Notes under the pieces: generated by a model
What the model was told of the DNA's origin: nothing
Seen by the model: the letters and a program-made list of their open reading frames with translations, nothing else
The model's database searches: none
Program-made: the position numbers and the translations under genes
Shown here: one piece after another, positions 17,475-26,348 of the stretch
Layout of the letters: each line of letters opens with the position of its first letter
Numbering within the stretch: position 1 is the stretch's first letter
NCBI RefSeq assembly: GCF_004153165.1
Contig: NZ_SEMD01000003.1
Location: 210,366 to 250,788 of the forward strand
DNA from: Sporolactobacillus sp. THM7-4
GTDB lineage: Bacteria > Bacillota > Bacilli > Bacillales > Sporolactobacillaceae
Length of the DNA stretch: 40,423 nucleotides
Reading direction: 5' to 3'

Positions 17475-18214
17475 TTCCGCCGTCCTCCAATGTATTAAGT
17501 TGTAATCGCTTCGGAGTTTCCCTCCTTTTCAAATGGCTCTGTTATGAGACAGTGTTGATTAACGCGGGTAATTGCTCGCTTTCTGCAGGCGATCCGTGTG
17601 CTTATTTACCCGGAATCCTCGCTGCCGGGTTTCAACACGCGTCCGCCTTATGAAAGATCACAAATGCCGCTGTTTTTATATGAGTTAAAATCAACATCAT
17701 CATTTAACACAGCCTTTCAAATAAAACCGTTCCTGTCGCTTCTGAAATGGAAATGACCTCATGTAAACTATCGGATGAAACCAGATCGATATTTAGTGGA
17801 AAATCGACAATTCAAGCCGCGAAAATAGATGAAAGAGTAAAGCGTTCAGAAACAAATGTTTTTAAAAGCGGGAGAGACTCACAATCTCTGAAAATCTCAT
17901 GATCGCCTTCTTCAAATGGCGATAACTGGTCGAAGGAAACGGGTTTCGATTCACTGAGCAACGTGAGTCTTAAGCCTGTTTTGAGAAAAAGCGGGTTGGA
18001 AAATTGAAGGAGCTCGTCGATTACATACGCCTGAAATGAGGAGATTCGGTGCAGGAAAATAACATTGACAAAATTTGGCCCTATCCGCAAATCATGACCT
18101 GTGTCATGATATGAATAGTCAAATAAAAAAATAAAAAAAGGTACAAAAATCGTCGAAAAACGCTTTCCTTCTAAGTCGTTTAGCAGTCTGTTTTCCCAAT
18201 TATGTGCATTTTTT
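17475..18214. other. Long intergenic region before the exopolysaccharide operon
   Basis: About 740 bases between divergent genes. I see ACCCGG/CCGGGT near 17625-17650 as a short hairpin, and a perfect 8-bp inverted repeat at 18091-18110. A 92-codon minus-strand open frame (17812-18090) lacks family features and a clear ribosome site, so I do not call it. The size suggests regulation of the operon, but no known riboswitch is recognised. Confidence 0.5.
18091..18110. promoter_or_regulatory. Perfect inverted repeat, candidate operator
   Basis: ATCATGAC-CTGT-GTCATGAT is a perfect 8-bp dyad with a 4-base centre, about 120 bases upstream of the operon's -10. No T-run follows, so a regulator binding site is more likely than a terminator. 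The regulator is unknown. Confidence 0.4.
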
Positions 18215-18243
18215 TTGACACGAATATGCTATAATACTTATAT
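18215..18243 (+). promoter_or_regulatory. Promoter of the exopolysaccharide operon
   Basis: Two overlapping options: an extended -10 TGCTATAAT (18227-18235), or TTGACA (18215-18220) with a 17-base spacer and TTATAT (18238-18243). Either starts transcription about 50-60 bases before the first gene. Confidence 0.65.
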
Positions 18244-18301
18244 TCTATAAAAAAACTGCAGAATGATTAAATCACTATTACTTTAGTAGTTGGGGGATAT
18301 T

Positions 18302-19063
18302 ATGGAAGAGACGATTAGCCTTAAAGAGATTTTTCAGACGCTGAAAAAGCGAATCTCACTGATTGTCACTATCACTTTTCTGGCGGTCGCGGTCAGTGCA
18401 CTGGTTACATACTTTCTGATGACGCCGAAATATGACGCATCGACGCAAATCCTGGTCAATCAATCAAATGAGAACAACACGAACCTTTATAGTAATAATG
18501 CGGTACAGACCAACGTCCAGCTGGTTAATACGTACAGTGTCATTATCAACAATCCCTCGGTTCTCAATCAAGTCATCCGGAAACTGCATCTTGATATGAC
18601 GGCAGACCAACTCAAAGGAATGCTGACCGTTAATACTGAACAGAACTCACAAGTGTTTACACTGACGGCAGAAACAGACAGTCCTTCACAATCAGTAAAG
18701 ATCGTGAATGGAGTTGCCCGGGCGTTCAAGGCCCAGGTTCAAAAAGTGATGAATGTCAACAACGTTAGTATTCTATCTCCGGCAAATGTTGCTTCCAGTT
18801 CAGACCCGGTGAAACCGAAACCGACGATAAACATCGCGATCGCTTTTGTTGTTGGTCTGATGGTTTCCGTCGGTATTGCTTTCTTACTTGAATATCTCGA
18901 TAACACAATTAAAACAGAAGAAGATATCGAACAGATTCTGGAACTTCCGGTGCTTGGGGCAATTTCAGAATTCAAGGATCATCATGATAATCGGTCCCGA
19001 ACGGCTGCTCATGAAACGGGACACCGTCACTTGAGAGGAGGCGACCGGGTTGAAGCGAAATAA
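18302..19063 (+). CDS. Polysaccharide chain-length determinant / tyrosine-kinase adaptor (Wzz, CpsC/EpsA-like)
   Basis: A 253-residue membrane protein with two membrane segments (about 19-39 and about 178-198) enclosing an extracellular loop that starts with the typical PKYDASTQILVN. The second segment is preceded by SSDPVKPKPTINIAIA and followed by LEYLDNTIKTEEDIEQILELPVLGAI, the Wzz signature. In Gram-positive loci it activates the separate BY-kinase encoded next and sets polymer length. The ATG at 18302 (MEETISLKEIF) follows GGGGGAT; a TTG four codons earlier overlaps that site and is unlikely. It is the first gene of the operon and overlaps the next by 14 bases. Confidence 0.93.
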   Translation: MEETISLKEIFQTLKKRISLIVTITFLAVAVSALVTYFLMTPKYDASTQILVNQSNENNTNLYSNNAVQTNVQLVNTYSVIINNPSVLNQVIRKLHLDMTADQLKGMLTVNTEQNSQVFTLTAETDSPSQSVKIVNGVARAFKAQVQKVMNVNNVSILSPANVASSSDPVKPKPTINIAIAFVVGLMVSVGIAFLLEYLDNTIKTEEDIEQILELPVLGAISEFKDHHDNRSRTAAHETGHRHLRGGDRVEAK

Positions 19064-19742
19064 ACAAACAAGCTTAAAACAACGTCATTTGATTGCTTTT
19101 TATAACCCAAAATCGACGACAGCCGAGCAATATCGGACGATTCGGACGAATATTGATTTCTCCCAGGTGAACGGTGACTTAAAGACAATTATGGTGACTT
19201 CACCGGACCCAGCAGAGGGAAAATCAACTACGGCAGCTAATATCGCTGTCGTCATGGCTCAGCAGGGAAAAAATGTCTTGTTGATTGATGCCGATATGAG
19301 AAAACCGACGATACATTATACGTTCCGCGTGGGTAATATAGAAGGTCTGACGACGCTTCTGACGAAGAAGACCACATTTGAAGAGACGATCAAAAAAACG
19401 GATGTGGACAATCTGTTTGTTTTAACAAGCGGGCCGATCCCTCCTAACCCGGCAGAACTTCTAAGTTCCCCGGCAATGAAGAGTTTTATTAAACATACCT
19501 TAACGCTGTTTGATACGGTTGTCATTGATACGCCGCCGGTTTTGGCCGTCACCGATGCACAGGTTCTGGCCAATCTGTGCGACGGTACAATATTGGTCGT
19601 CCGCAGCGGAGTAACCGAAAAAGAGGCTGCCTTAAAAGCGAAGGATCTGCTTTCAAAGGCAAAAGCAAAAATGCTTGGTGTTGTCTTAAATGGTAAACCG
19701 GTGACGAAGACAGACGGATACTATTATTATTATGGAGAATAA
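19050..19742 (+). CDS. CpsD/EpsB-family tyrosine-protein kinase (BY-kinase)
   Basis: A 230-residue cytoplasmic P-loop kinase that autophosphorylates and controls polymer assembly with the adaptor before it. It has Walker A SPDPAEGKSTTAAN (about 51-64), Walker A' VLLIDADMRKP (about 76-86), Walker B DTVVIDTPP (about 152-160), and a C-terminal tyrosine cluster of five consecutive Y residues followed by GE. The AEQYRTIRTNI segment near residue 25 is typical. The TTG start follows GAGAGGAGG; translation is probably coupled to the adaptor gene because the two overlap. Confidence 0.95.
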   Translation: MKRNKQTSLKQRHLIAFYNPKSTTAEQYRTIRTNIDFSQVNGDLKTIMVTSPDPAEGKSTTAANIAVVMAQQGKNVLLIDADMRKPTIHYTFRVGNIEGLTTLLTKKTTFEETIKKTDVDNLFVLTSGPIPPNPAELLSSPAMKSFIKHTLTLFDTVVIDTPPVLAVTDAQVLANLCDGTILVVRSGVTEKEAALKAKDLLSKAKAKMLGVVLNGKPVTKTDGYYYYYGE

Positions 19743-19800
19743 CGTTGCCGATTGAAAGATTGTGAAAGGATTCAGACACTTGAGAGGGGAGGTATGCCGG

Positions 19801-20568
19801 ATGATTGATATCCATTGCCACATTCTCCCGGGAATCGATGACGGGGCCGGGAATGAACAAATTTCGCTCTCGATGGCGAAAGAAGCAGTCGCTGAAGGAA
19901 TCACGCAAATTGTCGCGACTCCTCACCACCGGAACAGACACTGGGACAACCCCAAACATTCCGTACTGACCATGGTTAAGGCGCTAAACCGATTATTTGA
20001 ACGGGAAAAGGCAGGAATCGAAGTGCTGCCCGGTCAGGAAGTACGGATCTTTGGAGAAATGGCAGAGGACGCAGCAGATGCTGAACTTTTGTCAGTGAAT
20101 GAAACAGGTAAGTACATCCTTGTTGAGTTTCCGACTCACCATGTTCCGCGTTACGCGCAGCAGCTCTTCTATGACCTGCAGGTAAAAGGAGTCACTCCGG
20201 TCATCGTCCATCCTGAGCGCAACCAGGAAATATTTGAGCATCCGGACATCCTCTATGAGTTTATTACTGACGGAGCACTTTCCCAGGTCACAGCCGCCAG
20301 TATAGCAGGAAAGAACGGTAAGAAAGTAAGAAAGCGAACCCTTCAGTTTATTGAACATAACCTGACTCATTTCATTGCCTCAGATGCCCATAATGTGACA
20401 AAACGGCCATTCTACATGAAAAAGGCTTTTCTCGAGGTAAAAAAACGATACGGACCTGAAATTGTACATACTTTTAAGAACAACGCGAAACAGCTCATTA
20501 ACGGCGATCACGTCAGCAGCGAACCGCCAGTTGAAATAAAAAACAAAAAATTTCTGGGAATCTTTTAG
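19801..20568 (+). CDS. PHP-type protein-tyrosine phosphatase (CpsB/YwqE-like)
   Basis: A 255-residue manganese-dependent phosphatase of the PHP fold that reverses phosphorylation by the BY-kinase. Metal-binding motifs are MIDIHCHILPGIDDGA (1-16), ATPHHRNRH, PGQEVRI, FPTHHVPRY, VIVHPERN and FIASDAHN near the C-terminus. The ATG at 19801 is chosen because GAGAGGGGAGG lies 8 bases upstream and the HxH motif must be near the N-terminus. An earlier in-frame start at 19762 would add 13 residues unlike the family. Third gene in the canonical adaptor-kinase-phosphatase order. Confidence 0.94.
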   Translation: MIDIHCHILPGIDDGAGNEQISLSMAKEAVAEGITQIVATPHHRNRHWDNPKHSVLTMVKALNRLFEREKAGIEVLPGQEVRIFGEMAEDAADAELLSVNETGKYILVEFPTHHVPRYAQQLFYDLQVKGVTPVIVHPERNQEIFEHPDILYEFITDGALSQVTAASIAGKNGKKVRKRTLQFIEHNLTHFIASDAHNVTKRPFYMKKAFLEVKKRYGPEIVHTFKNNAKQLINGDHVSSEPPVEIKNKKFLGIF

Positions 20569-20583
20569 CGAGGAGGAGTTAGG

Positions 20584-21465
20584 ATGAAAAAAGTGAGAAA
20601 AGCAGTTATTCCGGCAGCTGGTTTGGGTACTAGATTCCTGCCAGCGACAAAAGCCCTTCCGAAAGAAATGCTACCAATTGTTAATAAACCGACAATTCAA
20701 TACATAGTTGAAGAAGCCGTACAAGCAGGAATCGAAGACATCATCATTGTGACAGGCAAGGGAAAACGGGCCATCGAAGATCACTTTGATAATGCTTATG
20801 AACTGGAACAGAATCTCATTCATAAAAACAAGTTAGAACTTCTTGAAAAAGTCCGGGAATCATCGAAAATAGATATTCATTACATAAGACAAAAGTCTCC
20901 AAAAGGATTGGGACATGCTGTATGGTGTGCACGCAACTTCATCGGCAACGAACCGTTTGCAGTACTGCTTGGTGACGACATCGTGCAAAATGATAAGCCT
21001 TGTATTCAGCAGCTCACAGAGCACTACGAACAAACGGGATGCTCTGTCATCGGTGTTCAGAAAGTTCCTGAGAACCAGACGCATAGATACGGTATTATTG
21101 ATCCCAAGGAACAAGATGGACGCCTGTATGATGTGAAACAGTTTGTTGAAAAGCCAAAAGAAAATCCGCCATCCAATCTAGCCATCATCGGTCGATACGT
21201 ACTTACACCTGAAATCTTTGACTTCCTCGATAAAAAGGAAATTGGCGCAGGTGGGGAGATCCAACTGACTGACGCTATCCAAAAGCTTAACGAACTGCAA
21301 GGAGTGTATGCCTATCAGTTTGAGGGCAAACGGTACGATGTCGGTGAGACACTTGGTTTCGTACTTACCAATATTGAAATGGCATTAAAGAATGAGGACC
21401 TGCAGCAAGATGTTCTGAAAGGCATTGAAAGAATTCTTCGCGAGAACAAGTTGCCATTGGTTTAA
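20584..21465 (+). CDS. galU: UTP-glucose-1-phosphate uridylyltransferase
   Basis: A 293-residue nucleotidyltransferase making UDP-glucose from UTP and glucose 1-phosphate, the precursor for exopolysaccharide and teichoic-acid glucosylation. The N-terminal [20 protein letters not shown] (about 12-31) holds the nucleotide loop and catalytic residues. Further motifs are [25 protein letters not shown] (about 129-134) and [12 protein letters not shown]. Length and motifs match GalU/GtaB exactly. A GAGGAGG site precedes the ATG, 15 bases after the phosphatase gene, so it is in the same operon. UDP-galactose for Glf downstream would need an epimerase, which is not in this window. Confidence 0.96.
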   Translation: MKKVRKAVIPAAGLGTRFLPATKALPKEMLPIVNKPTIQYIVEEAVQAGIEDIIIVTGKGKRAIEDHFDNAYELEQNLIHKNKLELLEKVRESSKIDIHYIRQKSPKGLGHAVWCARNFIGNEPFAVLLGDDIVQNDKPCIQQLTEHYEQTGCSVIGVQKVPENQTHRYGIIDPKEQDGRLYDVKQFVEKPKENPPSNLAIIGRYVLTPEIFDFLDKKEIGAGGEIQLTDAIQKLNELQGVYAYQFEGKRYDVGETLGFVLTNIEMALKNEDLQQDVLKGIERILRENKLPLV

Positions 21466-21480
21466 TGGGAGGGGATCGTT

Positions 21481-22182
21481 ATGGCCATCTCAAAAACATC
21501 GATAAATGATGAAACTCATTACAATGTCACTATTGGCAAAAGTTCGGAAAAGTTAAATGAAAAAATAGAAAATCAAAAACTGTATTTGTTTACGAAAAGA
21601 GCAATGGATCTTGTTGGCTCCCTTTTAGGACTAATTTTATTATCACCTGTTTTTCTGTTGATCGCCCTTTTAATTAAATTAGAAGACCCTAAGGGCAAGA
21701 TTATTTTTAGACAGATCAGAGTCGGAAAAAATGGCCAAACGTTTTATATTTATAAGTTTCGCTCAATGGTCGCTAATGCTGAGCAGCTCTTAAACAAGCT
21801 CCTCGATAAAAATGAAACAACGGGTGCCATGTTTAAAATGAGGGATGACCCACGGGTGACTCGTATTGGCCATTTTCTGAGAAAAACAAGTCTCGATGAA
21901 CTACCTCAACTTATCAATGTTTTAAAAGGTGAGATGAGTCTTGTTGGCCCCCGTCCCCCCCTACCTAGAGAAGTTGAAAAGTATTCTGAATATGACCAAC
22001 AACGTTTGTTAATTAAGCCTGGTTGTACTGGCCTTTGGCAGGTTAGTGGAAGAAGTAATGTGGGCTTTCATCAAATGGTTGAGCTTGATATTAATTATAT
22101 TAAGCATAGAAACATAAAGTTGGATATAAAAATTATGTTGAAAACATGTCTGATGTTATTAGGATCAAAAGATGCATACTAA
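21481..22182 (+). CDS. Priming sugar-phosphate transferase (undecaprenyl-phosphate)
   Basis: A 233-residue bacterial sugar transferase (EpsL/WcaJ C-terminal type) that puts the first sugar phosphate on undecaprenyl phosphate and so starts each repeat unit at the membrane. There is one membrane or re-entrant helix (about 42-63, DLVGSLLGLILLSPVFLLIA), then FRQIRVGKNGQTFYIYKFRSM (in part), DPRVTRIGHFLRKTSLDELP, and the family core SLVGPRPPLPREVEKY and PGCTGLWQVSGRSN. It lacks the extra N-terminal membrane helices of long WbaP-type proteins. The sugar (glucose or galactose) cannot be read from the sequence. A GGAGGGG site precedes the ATG. After this gene the DNA becomes clearly more AT-rich. Confidence 0.94.
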   Translation: MAISKTSINDETHYNVTIGKSSEKLNEKIENQKLYLFTKRAMDLVGSLLGLILLSPVFLLIALLIKLEDPKGKIIFRQIRVGKNGQTFYIYKFRSMVANAEQLLNKLLDKNETTGAMFKMRDDPRVTRIGHFLRKTSLDELPQLINVLKGEMSLVGPRPPLPREVEKYSEYDQQRLLIKPGCTGLWQVSGRSNVGFHQMVELDINYIKHRNIKLDIKIMLKTCLMLLGSKDAY

Positions 22183-22235
22183 AATTTGTAATATATTATA
22201 TAAGATCTGGTATAAAGTAACGGGGGATAAGTCTA

Positions 22236-23024
22236 ATGACCGTTAAAATTGTTGTTGCAACGCACAAACGTTATGAAATGCCAAGTGATAATATGTATTT
22301 GCCTATCCAAGTTGGAAAAGATTTTTCAAAAAGTGATCTGGGATATACCGGAGATAATACGGGAATTAATATATCGAAAAAAAATCCAAACTACTGTGAA
22401 CTGACTGCCATGTATTGGGCTTGGAAAAATGTTCAGGCAGACTATATTGGTTTAGCTCATTATCGTAGGCACTTTTGTAATCGCTCATGGTTCTCAGATT
22501 TTATGACAGGAAGAAAGGAACTTGTACTTAAATCTGATCATTTGGCTCGTATCCTTGATAAATACGACGCTGTTTTACCGAAGAAGAGACACTATTGGAT
22601 AGAAACTCTCTGGTCTCACTACGAACATACTCATAATATTAAGGATCTAGCAAAAACAAAAGAAATTATTAACAGAGATTTTCCGGAATATATAAATGCA
22701 TTTGATCAAGTTATGAATCGACGATCGGCACATATGTTCAATATGTTTATTATGAAACGTGATATATTTGAAGAGTATTCTAAATGGATGTTTGAAATAC
22801 TCTTCAAACTAGAAAAGAGCATTGATACCAGTAATTATTCTCGTAGAGAAGCACGTGTGTTTGGTTATATCAGTGAATTATTACTAGATGTCTGGCTTGA
22901 AGTAAATCAAATTAATTATGGCGAGTTACCTGTGATGTTTATGGAAAAGCAAAATTGGTTTAGAAAAGTTTTTATCTTTTTGAAGGCTAAATTTGGTACT
23001 TCACATAAAACGGCTAAAGTGTGA
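22236..23024 (+). CDS. DUF4422 capsular glycosyltransferase
   Basis: A 262-residue protein of the DUF4422 family found in capsule and exopolysaccharide loci, thought to be a glycosyltransferase. The typical opening is VKIVVATHKRYEMP, then PIQVG, an ELTAMYWAWKN segment (about 51-61), and DYIGLAHYRRHF (about 65-76), whose HYRR is the family hallmark. There is no signal peptide; it would act in the cytoplasm on the lipid-linked unit. The start has GGGGGATAAG upstream. First gene of the AT-rich, probably serotype-specific part of the locus. Confidence 0.85.
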   Translation: MTVKIVVATHKRYEMPSDNMYLPIQVGKDFSKSDLGYTGDNTGINISKKNPNYCELTAMYWAWKNVQADYIGLAHYRRHFCNRSWFSDFMTGRKELVLKSDHLARILDKYDAVLPKKRHYWIETLWSHYEHTHNIKDLAKTKEIINRDFPEYINAFDQVMNRRSAHMFNMFIMKRDIFEEYSKWMFEILFKLEKSIDTSNYSRREARVFGYISELLLDVWLEVNQINYGELPVMFMEKQNWFRKVFIFLKAKFGTSHKTAKV

Positions 23025-23042
23025 GGTGGAGTCTAAAATATA

Positions 23043-24122
23043 ATGAAAAAAATCGCAATTATTATGCCTCATGTTTCAGGCAGAGGTGGTACTGAAAATG
23101 TAGTAAGCATCGTAATGAAACTATTACAAAAAAATAAATCATTCAAACCTGTTCTTTATATTTTTGGTGGATCAGAAAACAAGGAATGGCTCGAAGGGAT
23201 AAATTATAAAGAAACAGTATTTTCCAGTAATAGGAAAATTAGAACCATCCAAAACATACTTTCTATTTTTTTCTGTATGTATAGATTTATACGGAAAGAA
23301 AAACCAGACATGGTTATTGCAACTCATTCGATTACCTGTTTTGTTTTGTATTGGGTCAGAAAAATTACAAGAGGTAATTATCCTATTGTTTCTTGGATTC
23401 ACTTTTCTCTTTTTGCGAAAAATGTAAAAAACAAGTATTTGTGTTACGCAGATTATCATCTTGCAATATGTGAAAGCATTAAACAACAATACGCCACTTT
23501 AAGTGTTCCAATGTCAAGGATTTATGTTGTAAATAATCCTGTTACTCAGGCAAATCATTTAATTAGACGGCCGAAAGATAAGACTATCTTTTTATATGTA
23601 GGAAGAATAGAATTTGAACAGCAAAAACGTGTTAAAGATTTGCTTGATGCTTTATCCAAAGTGACAGGCGAATGGCAGCTAGAAGTCGTAGGAGACGGTA
23701 AAGACTTATCCCATTGTGAAGAATACTCAAAAAAACTTGGAATTAATGAAAGGATTAATTGGTACGGATGGGTTGTGAACCCATGGGAAGCCATTAGGGA
23801 GGTATCTGCTTTGATCATGACATCTTCTTTTGAAGGATTTGGTATGGTATTAGCAGAAGCCATATCCCATGGAGTTTATTGTATCAGTTCAGATTGTGAG
23901 GTAGGACCGAGTGATATTATTAAAAATAAGATTAATGGGGAATTATATGAATCAAATAATATTATACAATTAAGTTCTATTTTGCAAGAAATTGTAAATG
24001 GTTTATCGATTCCAGATCAAGATACAGTTAAATGTTCGATAGAAAACTTTTATATTGAACAATATGAAAAAAATTATTTCCGTGCACTAGATGAAATATC
24101 GAATAAATGGTATAAGTTATAG
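23043..24122 (+). CDS. GT4-family glycosyltransferase
   Basis: A 359-residue retaining GT-B glycosyltransferase. N-terminal MKKIAIIMPHVSGRGGTENV is the acceptor-side glycine loop. The donor domain has FLYVGRIEFEQQKRVKDLLDAL (in two halves, about 181-202), LEVVGDGKDL, WYGWVVNPWEAI, and the GT4 motif SSFEGFGMVLAEAISHG (about 262-278). It is homologous along its whole length to the gene at 26349 and to the decayed copy near 25.8 kb. It starts 19 bases after the DUF4422 gene with GGTGGAG upstream. Donor and acceptor are unknown. Confidence 0.9.
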   Translation: MKKIAIIMPHVSGRGGTENVVSIVMKLLQKNKSFKPVLYIFGGSENKEWLEGINYKETVFSSNRKIRTIQNILSIFFCMYRFIRKEKPDMVIATHSITCFVLYWVRKITRGNYPIVSWIHFSLFAKNVKNKYLCYADYHLAICESIKQQYATLSVPMSRIYVVNNPVTQANHLIRRPKDKTIFLYVGRIEFEQQKRVKDLLDALSKVTGEWQLEVVGDGKDLSHCEEYSKKLGINERINWYGWVVNPWEAIREVSALIMTSSFEGFGMVLAEAISHGVYCISSDCEVGPSDIIKNKINGELYESNNIIQLSSILQEIVNGLSIPDQDTVKCSIENFYIEQYEKNYFRALDEISNKWYKL

Positions 24123-24210
24123 ATAAATGAAAACCATTCATAGATTATTTAGCTTAATTACTCCTTGATTCATTGCACTTTGATAGTTAATTGACTGGAG
24201 AGTATAGAAA

Positions 24211-25335
24211 ATGAAGAAATTATTAGTGGTCGGGGATTTTTCGATAGGGAGCGGGCTAACTAATTATATAATGAATACATTCTCAAAAATGGATCAAAAT
24301 GAAATAAAAATTGACGTTGTCAATATTAGTGGCAGTCACGAAATGGAAGATAAGATAAATACATTGGGTTGGATGATGTATCACGTCTCTCCAGCAAATA
24401 AAGGGTTGATTAGACACTTATCAGATTGGAGAAAGATTCTGAGGGAGAACGCCAGTAAATACGATGCCATTCATTTTAATTTATCCTCCCTGTGGAATTT
24501 TATTCCAATTATTTATGCAAGAAGATATGGAATTAGCAATATAGTTATTCATGCTCATAATAATTATTTTAGCAATGTGTCATCAAAAAGATTAATAATG
24601 TTTGTACTTGGAATTTTGCATAATATAGGAAAAGTAATAGCACAAAAATATGGGACTGCATTCTTTGCCTGTTCTGAAGCAGCCGGCAAATGGCTTTATA
24701 CAGAAAAATTACATAAACAAAAGAGAGTAAAAATCTTAAAGAATGGGGTAGATGCTCAAAAGTATACATATAATCCTACTATCCGACATTTTCTACGAGA
24801 AAAGATGGGAATTAACAATCGTTTTGTTGTTGGTTTTATCGGGGCGTTTGAAAAAAGAAAAAATCCGCTATTTCTAATTCAAGTATTTAAAGAAATAAGT
24901 CAAAAAAATAAACAAGCAATACTTCTCTTGATTGGCAGAGGAAGCCTCGAAAAGGAAATGAAGAATGAGGTTAAAAAAAATGGAATAGAAGGAAAAGTCA
25001 ATTTCTTAGGATTGAGAAAAAATGTGAATGAATTATTACAAGTGATGGATGTGTTTGTCTTTCCTTCTATAACTGAGGGACTTGGGATTGTTTTAGTTGA
25101 AGCACAAGCAGCTGGTCTTATGTGTTTCCCTTCCGACCAGGTTCCAAACGAAGCAAAGTGTACAGATTTGTTTCGCTGCATTCCTTTAGACGAGAGTGCC
25201 AGTTATTGGTCTGACCAGATTTTAAGATATGGAGTAACTTATAAAAGGGAAAATCAAAGTGAAAAGTTAAAAGATTTTGGGTATGACTTAAACGATACTA
25301 CGAAGTATCTTGAAACATTTTATACACAATTGTAA
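24211..25335 (+). CDS. GT4/EpsF-like glycosyltransferase
   Basis: A 374-residue GT-B glycosyltransferase of the EpsF type. The N-terminal segment reads LLVVGDFSIGSGLTNYIMNT, followed by AIHFNLSSLWN and VIHAHNNY. The donor domain has VGFIGAFEKRKNPLFLIQVF (about 208-227), LLLIGRGSLEKEM, and PSITEGLGIVLVEAQAAGLM (about 286-305) with the EX7E-type pair of glutamates. It is not closely related to its neighbour at 23043. A GGAGAG site precedes the ATG. It probably adds an internal sugar of the repeat unit. Confidence 0.88.
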   Translation: MKKLLVVGDFSIGSGLTNYIMNTFSKMDQNEIKIDVVNISGSHEMEDKINTLGWMMYHVSPANKGLIRHLSDWRKILRENASKYDAIHFNLSSLWNFIPIIYARRYGISNIVIHAHNNYFSNVSSKRLIMFVLGILHNIGKVIAQKYGTAFFACSEAAGKWLYTEKLHKQKRVKILKNGVDAQKYTYNPTIRHFLREKMGINNRFVVGFIGAFEKRKNPLFLIQVFKEISQKNKQAILLLIGRGSLEKEMKNEVKKNGIEGKVNFLGLRKNVNELLQVMDVFVFPSITEGLGIVLVEAQAAGLMCFPSDQVPNEAKCTDLFRCIPLDESASYWSDQILRYGVTYKRENQSEKLKDFGYDLNDTTKYLETFYTQL

Positions 25336-25765
25336 TAAGTACAGCTCTTTTCATATTGTAAATCCTAAAAAGGATAAAACCTATAACTATGAGGAAACTT
25401 TATTTATTACTCCCTATTTTTAAGTCAAAGGTGAGGTAGAAACTGTGTTAAGGACTGTTATAAAATTAGTTAGTAAATGAAAACTCATTTGAACATATAC
25501 CTGAAATATTGGTATTAGGGTAAGCATTGATAGAAACTGGTTATATAACTTAGTTTTATTAAGGAATTAAGGAATTAGGGAATCAGCTTTTAACAACAAT
25601 AATCTTGTAAGAAATATTGTATAACAAATGTCTCTTTGTAAGTTTCTAAGTAAAGGAAAAACCCGATATTGTTGTTTATTTAGTTAGTAAACATAGTAGA
25701 TTTACAACTATATATGATCAATTGATTGATCTACTAGTAAGTCAAAAGGAAGACTTAAACAAGAC

Positions 25766-26170
25766 TTATATATGTTGGAAGGATAACTCTTGAAGAATAA
25801 AGTTTATTAGATTTGCTTAATGCTCCTTCAATTACTTCAGGATATTGGCATTTAGACGTTTATGGTTCTGGACATGATTAAAAACATACAAAGAATACTC
25901 GACAAGGAAAATATAAATGGATGAATTAACTGGCACTTTGGTTTTAATCCTTAGAATATCATTCAGGAAGCTACATCATTAATTCTAACATCGGCATATG
26001 AGGGAGTAACAAGGAAGCAGGACCTGCAGATAAAATAAAAGAGAATCAACGGAGAATTGTATAAACCTAGTTATCGAAGGAAACTTGAATCTTTACCACA
26101 AAGCATCATTTATAGGGGAAATTGCTAAGAGGTTCAAGATGTCGATTAACGAGTATTATACTAAATAATA
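25766..26170 (+). pseudogene. Decayed GT4 glycosyltransferase
   Basis: This stretch translates in shifting frames to fragments matching the C-terminal half of the GT4 at 26349: IYVGRITLEE (like VYIGRVIFEG), SLLDLLNAPS, WHLDVYGSGHD (like WKLEVIGDGKD), ATSLILTSAYEG (like ATALVLTSEYEG), INGELYK, and KMSINEYYTK before a stop. Several stops and frameshifts interrupt it and the ends of the central motif are lost. The upstream part of the gap (25336-25765) is too degenerate to assign with confidence. It is therefore a third copy of the GT4 found at 23043 and 26349, now dead. Confidence 0.8.
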
Positions 26171-26348
26171 TTTTGAATCCTTCATTCCATTTATAAATGA
26201 ATTTGAATGATATAATTTAATTCAAGAAATTAAATTAATTTTCTTATATAAATTGAAATGGACTTAATAAATTCTACCTCCTATTGTCCGATAAATGAAG
26301 GAACAGATCTGTTTTTTTCAGTAACATTTTGAAGGAGTGTAACATTAA

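Noticed and set aside
17812-18090. 92-residue minus-strand open frame in the pre-operon gap
   Set aside because: No ribosome site or family features. It cannot be fully excluded.
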